Of a stretch of DNA of 43,699 nucleotides, positions 1 through 8,321 are shown piece by piece. Position 1 is the stretch's first letter; the number at the start of each line of letters is the position of its first letter. The stretch spans positions 1 to 43,699 of the forward strand of contig CAJFMB010000012.1 in the NCBI GenBank assembly GCA_904390925.1, written 5' to 3'. Made by a program: the position numbers and the translations under genes. This DNA comes from an uncultured Subdoligranulum sp. (lineage in GTDB: Bacteria; Bacillota; Clostridia; Oscillospirales; Ruminococcaceae). The notes beneath the pieces are model-generated. The model ran no database searches. It saw only the letters and a program-made list of their open reading frames with translations, and was not told the DNA's origin.

Positions 1-503
1 AACAGAAGACCCAGCAGAAAACCCGGCATGGCGACCACCGCACTGACCGGCTGGCTGACAATGTCCCGGACCTGGAAGGAACCGGTGGACATGTAAAATC
101 CCACCGCCAGCAGCAGCGTCATCGGCTCGTAGGCCATGATCTGGATCATCTCGCGCCCGGCGCCCAGGGTGGAAAAAGGCGAGGAATCGCTGGAGGCGCC
201 CATCACCAGGAACATGTCCGCAGTGGAAAGCATGAACATGCTCATCAGAATATCTTCCCCGGCAAAAAGCAGCGAGCCCGCCACCGCCAGAAAGATCAGA
301 TAGCTGAGATTGAGCAGCATCTGCACGCTGTTGACCGCCAGCATCTGCTTGGAAAACAGCTTGGCCAGATCATAAAACGGCTGCAGCAGCGGCGGTCCCT
401 GCCGCCCCTGCATCCGGGCGGCCACCTTGCGGTCAATGCCGTCCAGCAGTGCCCCCACCAGCGGGGCCAGCACCAGGTACAAAATTACACCCACAGCCTC
501 CAT
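1..503 (-). CDS. echB: Ech-type [NiFe] hydrogenase membrane subunit EchB/HyfC (NuoH-like), 3' end outside window
   Basis: Read by hand from the minus strand, this frame starts ATG at 503 and stays open to base 1. Its first 167 residues are rich in hydrophobic helices. Two stretches typical of the NuoH/EchB/HycD family are visible: RKVAARMQGRQGPPLLQPFY near residues 25-44 and SDSSPFSTLGAGREM near residues 103-117, the latter including acidic and Arg residues on the loops facing the hydrogenase module. The family anchors the hydrophilic hydrogenase module in the membrane and forms part of the proton path. The start overlaps the stop of the upstream NuoL-like gene by one base (TAATG), which implies translational coupling. 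Alternatives are another group 4 hydrogenase or a complex I-like subunit; the adjacent hyp operon favours hydrogenase. The remainder, and probably the catalytic subunits, lie beyond base 1. Confidence 0.85.
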   Translation of the reverse strand, partial: MEAVGVILYLVLAPLVGALLDGIDRKVAARMQGRQGPPLLQPFYDLAKLFSKQMLAVNSVQMLLNLSYLIFLAVAGSLLFAGEDILMSMFMLSTADMFLVMGASSDSSPFSTLGAGREMIQIMAYEPMTLLLAVGFYMSTGSFQVRDIVSQPVSAVVAMPGFLLGLL

Positions 504-2404
504 TATACCGCACCCCCAATAATGACACAGAGCATTACCACAATAACACCCGCAGCAATGATCACCGCCGGGCGCATCAGACGCCGCATGCCGAACTCAA
601 AGCGCAGATACCAGTTGCTCAGGTAGAGGTGCTGCGGATCGCCAAAGCTGTTGGTAAAGTAGGTGTTGTCCCCCTGGTTGACACCGCCCATATAGATGGG
701 AACGTAATCCCGGTGGGTGGAGCGGGTCAGCACGAACATCAGGGTGGGAACAAACAGTACCGAGACAAGCATGATCGCCATGGTGGTGAGGACATTCATG
801 GAAATCACCTCATGGGCCGAACCGAACAGGGTGCGCACAATGGGTTCCACCACGCGGTCGGAAACCAGCGGGAACAGCAGGCAGAGCAGAAGCGTCGCCG
901 CTGCATGCACAAACATGGACAGATACTGGTCGTGATGGGTCTTGTCCCGGACCGGTTCCTTGGTGTGATGCAGGGAGACCAGCTTGCTGAGCCATTTGGT
1001 CCAGTAAAGCATGGTGGTGGCGCTGCCGTAGGCCAGGAAGATGACCAGCAAGTAGTTGTTGGAATCCACAAAGGAACGAAGCGCCACCCACTTGGAGATC
1101 AGCATACCGAAGGGGGCCAGATACATGCCCGCAATGCCGATGCCCATGATATAGGTCAGCCGGGGCAGACGCAGCAGCAGGCCGTGCATAGCTTCAATGT
1201 CACGGGTACCCAGGCTGTTTTCAATGGAGCCCACTGCCTGGAACAGCATCGACTTTGCCACCGAGTGGAAAATCATCAGCAGCACGGCGGCCCAGACTGT
1301 CTCCTCGTCGCCGATGCCGGCGCAGGCGACAATCAGGCCCAGGTTGGAGATGGTGGAAAAGGCCAGCACCTTTTTGCCGTCATTCTGGGCAATGGCCATC
1401 ATGCTGGCGGCAATGAAGGTAAAGCCGCCGATGAAGGACACCATCAGGCCGCCGGTGGTTCCCGACAGGGCGGGTGCCAGACGGATCAGCAGATATACGC
1501 CTGCCTTGACCATGGTGGCGCTGTGCAGAAGGGCGCTGGAGGGGGTGGGAGCCACCATGGCCCCCAGCAGCCAGGAGGAAAACGGCAGCTGTGCCGATTT
1601 GGTCAGTGCCGCAAACGCCAGCAGCGCAACCGGAATGGCAGTTCCGCTGGCGACAACGTCGCTCAGCTGGACCGTGCCCTGCGTGACCGACAGATACGCG
1701 ATGGCCACCGCAAAGCCAAACCCGCCCAGCAGGTTCATCCACAGGGCCCGGAAGCTGTTTGTGACCGCCTCATCCGTGCGGGTATACCCGATGAGCAGGA
1801 AGGAAACGACACTGGTGATTTCCCAGAAGAAATACATCCAGACGAGGTTTTCTGACAAAACCAGGCCGAACATGGCGGCCAGGAACAGAAACAGCATGGA
1901 GAAGAAAAAGTCCTGACGGTCGGCATACTCGGTGTGGTGTTCGTGATAGGCTTTCATGTATCCCACCGCATACACACAGATGAAGCCGCCCACGAAAGCC
2001 ACAATCAGGCACATCAGAACTGCAAGCCCGTCGACACGCATGTGCGTGGTCTGCTCCACCGGGCTGAAAAGCTCGGACCAGGCCACCAGCAGGGTCTGCC
2101 CCACAGAGAGCAGAATCACCGGATATTTGCGATGCCGCACAGACAGAATGATAATCAGTCCCATCAGCACAAACTCACCGCAGAGCATGGCGTTATTGAC
2201 ATACTCCACCGCCGCACTCTGGGGGTAGAGCGGAACTGTGCCCGTCCCGCCTGCCAGCCAGCTGCCGAAAAGAAACAGTGTGAGCAGCATCATGCCGGCA
2301 GCAGCAGCATAAACAACGATGCCGCGAATTTTCCCGCCAGGGAGAAGCGGTATCAAAATTGCCGCCAAAACAGCCCAGCCGATCAGAACGGGTATAATCT
2401 CCAT
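503..2404 (-). CDS. echA: Ech-type hydrogenase proton-pumping subunit EchA/HyfB (NuoL/MrpA-like antiporter subunit)
   Basis: This 633-residue polytopic membrane protein belongs to the proton_antipo_M (NuoL/M/N, HyfB, EchA) family. Visible family signatures are a membrane Glu in YFFWEITSVVSF, a Lys in LTKSAQLPFSSWLLGAM, and the run SALLHSATMVKAGVYL with the conserved His and Lys, all part of the ion-translocation half channel. In Ech hydrogenases such a subunit couples ferredoxin-driven H2 formation to proton or sodium export. I chose ATG 2404 rather than an in-frame ATG 42 bases upstream because AAGGAG sits 8-9 bases before it. The gene is followed with a one-base overlap by echB, matching the echA-echB order of known ech operons. 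A minus-strand promoter lies just upstream. Complex I-like or Mrp membership cannot be excluded from these two subunits alone. Confidence 0.85.
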   Translation of the reverse strand: MEIIPVLIGWAVLAAILIPLLPGGKIRGIVVYAAAAGMMLLTLFLFGSWLAGGTGTVPLYPQSAAVEYVNNAMLCGEFVLMGLIIILSVRHRKYPVILLSVGQTLLVAWSELFSPVEQTTHMRVDGLAVLMCLIVAFVGGFICVYAVGYMKAYHEHHTEYADRQDFFFSMLFLFLAAMFGLVLSENLVWMYFFWEITSVVSFLLIGYTRTDEAVTNSFRALWMNLLGGFGFAVAIAYLSVTQGTVQLSDVVASGTAIPVALLAFAALTKSAQLPFSSWLLGAMVAPTPSSALLHSATMVKAGVYLLIRLAPALSGTTGGLMVSFIGGFTFIAASMMAIAQNDGKKVLAFSTISNLGLIVACAGIGDEETVWAAVLLMIFHSVAKSMLFQAVGSIENSLGTRDIEAMHGLLLRLPRLTYIMGIGIAGMYLAPFGMLISKWVALRSFVDSNNYLLVIFLAYGSATTMLYWTKWLSKLVSLHHTKEPVRDKTHHDQYLSMFVHAAATLLLCLLFPLVSDRVVEPIVRTLFGSAHEVISMNVLTTMAIMLVSVLFVPTLMFVLTRSTHRDYVPIYMGGVNQGDNTYFTNSFGDPQHLYLSNWYLRFEFGMRRLMRPAVIIAAGVIVVMLCVIIGGAV

Positions 2405-2457
2405 AAAATATGCTCCTTCTTGAAGAAAAAACATCCAATATGACAAATCCGGAATTT

Positions 2458-2486
2458 ATTATAGTCCTGATTTTTGGGATTGACAA
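2458..2486 (-). promoter_or_regulatory. Sigma-70-type promoter of the ech operon
   Basis: On the minus strand the sequence reads TTGTCA (2481-2486), a 17-base spacer, then TATAAT (2458-2463). It lies 54 bases upstream of the echA start and points away from hypA. Match to the housekeeping consensus is strong. Confidence 0.8.
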
Positions 2487-2584
2487 GAGAATGTGCTGAT
2501 TTTGTCTGTTTCTTCACAATCCCGTCGGCGGAAGCCCCGGGCTTTTTGTTAGGATTGCATCCTATGGAATTTTGCCCGCGGGGG

Positions 2585-2593
2585 TGCTATAAT
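2585..2593 (+). promoter_or_regulatory. Extended -10 promoter of the hyp operon
   Basis: TGC followed by TATAAT (2588-2593) forms an extended -10 on the plus strand, about 69 bases before the hypA ATG. No good -35 is seen at the expected distance. A small interrupted palindrome, AGGAT-TGC-ATCCT (2551-2563), lies at about the -35 to -45 position and could be an operator that compensates for the weak -35. Confidence 0.6.
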
Positions 2594-2661
2594 GACATAC
2601 AGACCGACCCCGATTGCGGCCGCAAGGGCGGATCAAAGCCGGTATGGAAGGAGGATCCGGG

Positions 2662-3006
2662 ATGCATGAGCTGTCCATTACCCAGAGTATTCTGGACATT
2701 TCTCTCAAGGCGGCCAAGGAGCAGCATGCCACCCGCATCCGCGCCATCCGGCTGAAGATCGGCGCCTTTTCCGGCGTCGTGCCGGAATGTGTGCAGATGT
2801 ATCTGGACGTGCTGGCAAAGGGCACCCCGGCCGAGGGAGCAAAAATCGAGGCGGAAACCATACCGCTGCGGGTCCAGTGCCGTGACTGCGGTGCAACCGG
2901 CGAGATTGACCGCCGGCATATTGCCTGCCCGGTCTGTGGCAGCGTGAACCTGCACCGGATTTCGGGGCGGGAATTTCTGGTAGACAGCCTGGAGGTGGAT
3001 GTATAA
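2662..3006 (+). CDS. hypA: Hydrogenase nickel incorporation protein HypA
   Basis: 114 residues, the usual HypA length. The N-terminus is MHELS, where Met1-His2-Glu3 form the conserved nickel site, and a zinc ribbon with Cys73, Cys76, Cys89 and Cys92 (CRDC, then CPVC) is intact. HypA delivers Ni2+ together with HypB to the [NiFe] hydrogenase large subunit. The start is fixed by the need for His2 and by GGAAGGAGG about 8 bases upstream; longer in-frame starts would bury the nickel site. It is the first gene of a tight six-gene hyp operon diverging from the ech genes, and hypB begins at the base after its stop codon. Confidence 0.97.
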   Translation: MHELSITQSILDISLKAAKEQHATRIRAIRLKIGAFSGVVPECVQMYLDVLAKGTPAEGAKIEAETIPLRVQCRDCGATGEIDRRHIACPVCGSVNLHRISGREFLVDSLEVDV

Positions 3007-3663
3007 ATGGAAATCAAGGTACTGCATCAGGTGATGGAATGGAATGACGACGTGAGCGCCCAGGTACGCGAAACGCTGAAAGGGCATAAGGTCTGCCTGA
3101 TCAATGTGATGGGTAGCCCCGGCGCTGGCAAGACAAGCCTGATCACCGCGCTGATCCAACGTCTGCGGAATAAGTTTTCCATCGGCGTTATCGAGGGTGA
3201 CATCACCGGGCAGATCGACGCGGAAAAAATTGCCGCGCTGAACATTCCGGCGGTACAGCTGAACACCGACGGCGCCTGTCATATTGAAGCCATGAGCATT
3301 CAGCACATTCTGCCCCAGTTTGATCTGGATCAGCTGGATGTGCTGTTTGTGGAGAATATCGGCAATCTGGTCTGCCCCGCCGAGTTTGACATCGGCGAGA
3401 ATTTCCGCCTGACGGTTCTGAGCGTGCCGGAGGGCGACGACAAGGTGGCCAAATACCCGCTGATGTTCACCGACACCGATTGCCTTGCCCTGAGTAAATG
3501 CGATATGCTGCCCTATTTTGACTTTGACCTGGACCGGGTTGCCGCCGATTACCGGGGCGTGAATCCCGGCGGACCGATGTTCCGGCTGTCTGTCCGCACC
3601 GGCGAGGGGCTGGATGCCCTGAGCGAACATCTGGCCGGGCGCATCCGCGCGGCGCTGGCATGA
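3007..3663 (+). CDS. hypB: Hydrogenase nickel incorporation GTPase HypB
   Basis: 218 residues. The P-loop GSPGAGKTS spans residues 36-44, a switch region with EGDITGQID follows, and the metal-binding Cys91-His92 and Cys123 of the G domain are present. HypB hydrolyses GTP to drive nickel transfer with HypA. There is no His-rich N-terminal nickel-storage stretch, so this is the short, non-storage form. The guanine-specificity motif reads SKCD (163-166) where most members have NKxD, a mild deviation. The ATG directly abuts the hypA stop, and the last four bases overlap the hypF start (ATGA). Confidence 0.97.
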   Translation: MEIKVLHQVMEWNDDVSAQVRETLKGHKVCLINVMGSPGAGKTSLITALIQRLRNKFSIGVIEGDITGQIDAEKIAALNIPAVQLNTDGACHIEAMSIQHILPQFDLDQLDVLFVENIGNLVCPAEFDIGENFRLTVLSVPEGDDKVAKYPLMFTDTDCLALSKCDMLPYFDFDLDRVAADYRGVNPGGPMFRLSVRTGEGLDALSEHLAGRIRAALA

Positions 3664-5954
3664 CGCGTGCATCCTCCCCTGCCCGGATACATACGGAAAT
3701 CACCGGCATTGTGCAGGGGGTGGGATTCCGGCCATTTCTGCACCGGCTGGCCGTCCGGGAACAGCTGACCGGTTGGGCACGCAATACGCCGGCCGGCGTG
3801 GAACTGGAGCTGGAAGGCGAGGAAGCTGCCATCCGTCGGTTTGTCCAGACTGTGAAAACAGCTCCTCCGCCGCTGGCCGTGGTGGAGGAGCTGCATCTTC
3901 ATCAGGTGGCACCCCATGGCGGGGAAACCGGGTTTGTCATTCTTCCCAGCACTGCCGGAACTGCCGCAACCCTGGCGGCGCCTGACCTGGCCCCCTGCCC
4001 TGCCTGTCTGAAAGAGCTGTACGACCCGGCGGACCGGCGGTACCGGTATCCCTTTCTCAATTGTACCGACTGCGGGCCGCGGTTTTCCATTCTCCGGGCG
4101 CTGCCCTATGACCGGGCCAACACCTCCATGGCAGACTTTGCCATGTGCCCCGACTGTGCCGCCGAGTACAGCGACATCCGCAGCCGCAGATACCATGCCC
4201 AGCCGGACTGTTGTCCGGTCTGCGGTCCCAAGGCTTTTTATCTGGACGGCGACGGGAAGCAACAGGAGGGGGACCCCATTGCCCTGGCCCAGCAGGCACT
4301 GGCCGCGGGAAAAATCATTGCCGTAAAGGGTACTGGCGGCATTCACCTGGCCTGCGATGCCCGCAATGAGGCTGCAGTCCGCAGACTCCGGCGGCGAAAG
4401 CACCGGGAGGAAAAGCCGCTGGCGATCTTGTGCCGGGACCTGGAAACGGTGGAAGGGTTCTGTTCGGTCACAGACGAGGAGCAGCGGCTGCTGCAAAGTC
4501 CCCGACGCCCCATTGTATTGCTGGAAAAGCGGCATTTCCACGGCCCGGAGAGCTTTTCCTGTCTGAGTGAAAACCACCGCATCGGCGTCATGCTGCCCTA
4601 TACCCCGCTGCACGTTCTTTTGGCGGACGGCAGTTTTGGGGGTCCGGCGGCCATGGTGATGACCAGTGCCAATCTGCCCGGCTGCCCGGTGATGTTGGAC
4701 AACGCGGAGGCCGTGGCCGGGCTGCACGGGGTGGCCGACGGATTTCTTCTGCATGACCGTCCTATCGTCAACCGCTGTGATGATTCCCTGGCGGCAGTAT
4801 GGCAGGGGCGGGAATATTTCTTCCGCCGCAGCCGGGGATATGCTCCCCAGCCCCTGACCATGCCGGACGCATCCGCCGACGGGATTCTGGCATTCGGGGC
4901 CGAGCAAAAAGGCGGATTTGCCGCCGGCAAGGCGCGCCACGTATTTTTGAGCCAGCACATCGGTGACCTGAAAAATGCCGAGACTCTGGACCATTACCGC
5001 ACCGCCCTGCAAACCTGTCTGCGGCTGTTCGGGGTGCGGCCCCGGGCGCTGGTCTGTGACCTGCATCCGGAGTACTTTTCCACCGCCGAGGCAAAGAGAG
5101 CTGCGTCCGCCATGCAGCTGCCGCTGTTGCAGGTGCAGCACCACTGGGCGCACATGGCTGCCTGTATGGCGGATAACCGGCTGGATGGCCGGGTGTTCGG
5201 CATTGTTTGGGACGGAACCGGACTTGGCACCGACGGCAATATCTGGGGCGGCGAGTTCCTGTTGGGGGATTTGCACAGTTTCAGGCAGGTTGGCTCCATC
5301 CGCACCATTGCACTGCCCGGCGGGGATGCCGCAGTCAGGCAGATCGGCCGCACGGCCCTGTCCCTGGCCTGGGATGCCGGTGTGCTTCCGATCCCCATGC
5401 CACAGCTGCAAACGCTGCCGGGCCGCGAGACCTTGCTGGCTATGCTGGAAAAGGATATCCGCTGCCCCAAAGCCAGCAGCATCGGGCGGTTGTTTGATGG
5501 GGTCTATGCCCTGATCACCGGCCGGACCCAGGCTGGTTACGACGGGCAGGCGCCCGCCCTTCTGGAGGCATTGGCCGAACCGGAAACTGCCGGGCGCATC
5601 TACCCCACCGCCTACCAGACCGGCACAGACGGTGTGCGCCGGTTTGACACCCGCCCGATGATTGCCGCGCTGTCCACTGATCTGGCCGAAGGAGTACCGG
5701 CGGCCGCCGTGGCACGGGGTTTTATGGACACGCTCTGCCGCATGGCTCTGGAGCAATGCCGGGCGCTCAATCCGGATAAGCTGCCGGTGGTGGTTGCCGG
5801 CGGGGTGTTTCTCAATCTGTATCTGCTGCGCGGCGTGACCCGATTGCTGGAGGCAGAGGGATACACGGTATATTCCCATCACCGGGTTTCCACCTGTGAT
5901 GAGGGCATCGCCCTGGGCCAGCTGGCCATCGCGGCCCGCCATTTTCATCAATAA
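3660..5954 (+). CDS. hypF: Carbamoyltransferase HypF, hydrogenase maturation
   Basis: 764 residues with all HypF modules in order: an acylphosphatase-like domain (about 11-95, motif VQGVGFRPF at 18-26), two zinc-finger-like CxxC pairs (Cys113/116 with Cys135/138 and Cys163/166 with Cys185/188), a YrdC-like domain (about 200-390, with KGTGGIHLACDA), and a Kae1-like domain (about 400-760, with HHWAHMAAC and VVVAGGVFLN). HypF converts carbamoyl phosphate and ATP to carbamoyl-adenylate and transfers the carbamoyl group to the C-terminal Cys of HypE, the source of the cyanide ligands. It starts in a four-base overlap with hypB. Length and motifs show no damage. Confidence 0.97.
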   Translation: MTRASSPARIHTEITGIVQGVGFRPFLHRLAVREQLTGWARNTPAGVELELEGEEAAIRRFVQTVKTAPPPLAVVEELHLHQVAPHGGETGFVILPSTAGTAATLAAPDLAPCPACLKELYDPADRRYRYPFLNCTDCGPRFSILRALPYDRANTSMADFAMCPDCAAEYSDIRSRRYHAQPDCCPVCGPKAFYLDGDGKQQEGDPIALAQQALAAGKIIAVKGTGGIHLACDARNEAAVRRLRRRKHREEKPLAILCRDLETVEGFCSVTDEEQRLLQSPRRPIVLLEKRHFHGPESFSCLSENHRIGVMLPYTPLHVLLADGSFGGPAAMVMTSANLPGCPVMLDNAEAVAGLHGVADGFLLHDRPIVNRCDDSLAAVWQGREYFFRRSRGYAPQPLTMPDASADGILAFGAEQKGGFAAGKARHVFLSQHIGDLKNAETLDHYRTALQTCLRLFGVRPRALVCDLHPEYFSTAEAKRAASAMQLPLLQVQHHWAHMAACMADNRLDGRVFGIVWDGTGLGTDGNIWGGEFLLGDLHSFRQVGSIRTIALPGGDAAVRQIGRTALSLAWDAGVLPIPMPQLQTLPGRETLLAMLEKDIRCPKASSIGRLFDGVYALITGRTQAGYDGQAPALLEALAEPETAGRIYPTAYQTGTDGVRRFDTRPMIAALSTDLAEGVPAAAVARGFMDTLCRMALEQCRALNPDKLPVVVAGGVFLNLYLLRGVTRLLEAEGYTVYSHHRVSTCDEGIALGQLAIAARHFHQ

Positions 5955-5979
5955 ACCAATCCTTTGGGAGGCAACATTC

Positions 5980-6201
5980 ATGTGTCTGGCAGTTCCCTTG
6001 AAAATTGTGTCGGTAGACGGCAAGCATGCCGTGGGAGAGGCGGAAGGCCTGACCCAAACGCTGCGGGTGGATTTTCTGCCCGACCTCAAACCCGGCGACT
6101 ATGTGATGGTCCATGCCGGATTTGCCATCGAAAAACTGACGGAACAACAGGCCCGGGAAAATCTGGCCTGCATTCAGGAGGCCATTGATGCCCTTTCGTG
6201 A
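5980..6201 (+). CDS. hypC: Hydrogenase maturation chaperone HypC
   Basis: 73 residues beginning MCLAVPLKI; Cys2 is the essential residue that, after Met removal, binds the Fe(CN)2CO unit with HypD and the immature large subunit. The rest follows the OB-fold HypC/HupF pattern (VDFLPDLKPGDYVMVHAG). The start is set by the Cys2 requirement and by TTTGGGAGG about 8 bases upstream. It lies 25 bases after hypF, and its last 14 bases overlap the start of hypD, as is common in hyp operons. Confidence 0.96.
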   Translation: MCLAVPLKIVSVDGKHAVGEAEGLTQTLRVDFLPDLKPGDYVMVHAGFAIEKLTEQQARENLACIQEAIDALS

Positions 6202-7288
6202 AAAAGATTTCCGGGCCCCGGACCGCGTGGAGGCCCTGGTCCGGGCCATCCGGGAGAAAACCAGTCCCGTCACCCCCGTCCGCCTGATGGAGATCTGCGG
6301 CACCCACACCATGGCCATTGCCCGGGCGGGCTTGCGAAGCCTGCTGGCGCCAGGGGTTCAGCTGCTGTCCGGGCCGGGATGCCCGGTCTGTGTCACCCCC
6401 GCCGGGGCCATTGACGGAATTTTGCAGCTGAGCAGTCATCCCGGCGTGACCATTGCCAGCTACGGCGATCTGTTGCGGGTTCCCGGCACCGCCCGCGGCG
6501 ATACCCTGCTGCGCCGCCGGGCGATGGGTGCCAGCGTCATGACCGTCTACTCCCCCATGGATGCGGTGGAGGCCGCGGCGCAGAATCCCGGGCAGGAATA
6601 TGTATTTCTGGGGGTGGGATTTGAAACCACCGCCCCCGGAACCGCTGCCTGTGTGTTGGAGGCTGCCCAGCGGGGACTGAATAACTTTTCGGTTTTGAGC
6701 CTGCTCAAACGGACAGAGCCTGCGCTGCAGGCCTTGATCTGTGCACCGGATTTCCGGGTGGATGGATTTCTCTGCCCCGGACACGTGGCAGCCATCACCG
6801 GCGCGGAGGCTTTCGCCTTTCTGCCGGAGGAATACCGCCTGCCCGCTGTCGTCAGCGGATTTGAGGCCGGGGATATCCTCTACTCGGTCTGGCGGCTGGT
6901 TTCCATGCTGGCAGAAAACCGTCCCGCCCTGGAAAACGAATACACCCGTCTGGTGCGTGCCGAGGGCAATCCCGCAGCAAGGGCAGCGGTGGAACAGGTA
7001 TTTGAACCGGTTTCCGGCTGCTGGCGGGGTCTGGGGGAGATTCCGGACAGCTGTCTTGCCCTGAAACCGGAATACGCGCCCTGGGATGCCGCCCGGAAAT
7101 TCGGGTTTGTGCCGGGCAGCGAGACCGACCTTCCCGGCTGCCGCTGCGGCGATGTGATCCGTGGCGTGTGTGCCCCGGCCCACTGCCCGCTGTTTGGCAA
7201 GGTCTGTACCCCTGCCGACCCGGTCGGCCCCTGCATGGTGTCCAGCGAGGGCGCCTGTGCGGCGGCATACAAATATCAGGCCATCTGA
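6188..7288 (+). CDS. hypD: Hydrogenase maturation Fe-S protein HypD
   Basis: 366 residues. Cys37 in MEICGTHT and the Cys65/Cys68 pair in GPGCPVC are the conserved active-site cysteines. The C-terminus carries a cysteine cluster (CRCGD, GVCAPAHCPLFGKVC) that holds the [4Fe-4S] cluster. HypD with HypC assembles the Fe(CN)2CO moiety. ATG 6188 is preferred over TTG 6185 because AGGAGG lies 6 bases before it, inside hypC. The gene is followed after 13 bases by hypE. Confidence 0.97.
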   Translation: MPFREKDFRAPDRVEALVRAIREKTSPVTPVRLMEICGTHTMAIARAGLRSLLAPGVQLLSGPGCPVCVTPAGAIDGILQLSSHPGVTIASYGDLLRVPGTARGDTLLRRRAMGASVMTVYSPMDAVEAAAQNPGQEYVFLGVGFETTAPGTAACVLEAAQRGLNNFSVLSLLKRTEPALQALICAPDFRVDGFLCPGHVAAITGAEAFAFLPEEYRLPAVVSGFEAGDILYSVWRLVSMLAENRPALENEYTRLVRAEGNPAARAAVEQVFEPVSGCWRGLGEIPDSCLALKPEYAPWDAARKFGFVPGSETDLPGCRCGDVIRGVCAPAHCPLFGKVCTPADPVGPCMVSSEGACAAAYKYQAI

Positions 7289-7301
7289 AAAGGAGAATAC
7301 C

Positions 7302-8303
7302 ATGCAGGATATTATCACGCTGGATTACGGCAGCGGCGGCCTGAAAACCGCACAGCTGATTGAGGAGATCATGGTTCCGGCCTTTGCCAACACGGCGCTT
7401 TCCCAGCTGGGTGACGGTGCCGTGCTGCCGGAGCTGGGCGGACAGCCGGTGTTTTCCACCGACAGCTTTGTGGTGACGCCCTGGAAGTTTCCCGGCGGCG
7501 ACATTGGCAAGCTGGCGGTTTGCGGCACCGTCAACGATGTCTGCATGGCCGGCGGCGTCCCCAAATATCTGAGTTTTTCTCTGATTCTGGAGGAAGGCTT
7601 CCCGTTGGAAGATCTGCGGACCATTGTGGCTTCAGCTGCGGCAACGGCACGGCAGGCCGGCGTCCAGCTGGTCACCGGTGACACCAAGGTGGTGGAACGG
7701 GGCCGTGGGGACGGCATTTACATCAACACCGCCGGCATCGGTGTCCTGCGGGCACCGGACCTTGGTCAACAGGCGATGCGGGAAGGCGACACGGTACTGG
7801 TCAGCGGCAGTGTGGGCTGTCACGGGGCGGCTGTACTGATGGCGCGGGGAGATCTGCCTTGCGAAGGCACATTGCTGTCCGACTGCAGGCCGCTGCACCA
7901 GCTGAGCGCCGCGGCGCTGGAAGCCGGCGGAGTCCGGATGCTGCGGGACCCGACCCGCGGCGGCGTTGCCACCACCCTGAACGAGTTTGTGGAGGGAACT
8001 TCCCTTTGCATTGAGCTGGAAGAGGAAGCCATCCCGGTGGATGCCCCGGTGGCCGCGGCCTGCGACCTGCTGGGGCTGGACCCGCTGTATTCCGCCTGCG
8101 AGGGTCGGATGCTGGTGGTCTGTGCGTCGGAAACCGCCCCGTCGATCCTGACCGCCCTGCACAACCTTCCCGGTGGGGAGGGCGCGGCACAAATCGGTCG
8201 GGTTACCACCTCCCGGCCGGGTCAGGTGGTACTGCACAACAGCTTTGGCGGAAGTCGGATTCTTGGCAAGCTGACCGGTGCCCAGCTACCCCGCATTTGC
8301 TGA
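7302..8303 (+). CDS. hypE: Carbamoyl dehydratase HypE, hydrogenase maturation
   Basis: 333 residues of the PurM/AIR synthase-like fold. The N-terminus contains YGSGGLKTAQLI, and the protein ends in PRIC, so the C-terminal Cys333 that is carbamoylated by HypF and dehydrated to thiocyanate is present. ATP-dependent dehydration gives the CN ligands passed to HypCD. ATG 7302 has AAAGGAG six bases upstream; an upstream extension in the same frame is only overlap with hypD. Last hyp gene; an ogt-like gene follows after 18 bases. Confidence 0.97.
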   Translation: MQDIITLDYGSGGLKTAQLIEEIMVPAFANTALSQLGDGAVLPELGGQPVFSTDSFVVTPWKFPGGDIGKLAVCGTVNDVCMAGGVPKYLSFSLILEEGFPLEDLRTIVASAAATARQAGVQLVTGDTKVVERGRGDGIYINTAGIGVLRAPDLGQQAMREGDTVLVSGSVGCHGAAVLMARGDLPCEGTLLSDCRPLHQLSAAALEAGGVRMLRDPTRGGVATTLNEFVEGTSLCIELEEEAIPVDAPVAAACDLLGLDPLYSACEGRMLVVCASETAPSILTALHNLPGGEGAAQIGRVTTSRPGQVVLHNSFGGSRILGKLTGAQLPRIC

Positions 8304-8321
8304 GACACGGGAGGATTACCC

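Noticed and set aside
449-1855. Long open frame on the plus strand, opposite the NuoL-like gene
   Set aside because: It is antisense to a conserved gene; the product is rich in His, Gln and Gly, as expected from the complement of GC-biased codons, and matches no family.
2532-2547. Attenuator-type terminator upstream of hypA (AAGCC/GGCTT then TTT)
   Set aside because: Stem of only 5 bp with a 3-base loop, and it lies upstream of the predicted hyp -10, so it could not act on that transcript.
3549-6089. 846-residue open frame opposite hypB/hypF
   Set aside because: Antisense to well-conserved genes with intact motifs and no ribosome site; a GC-driven artefact.
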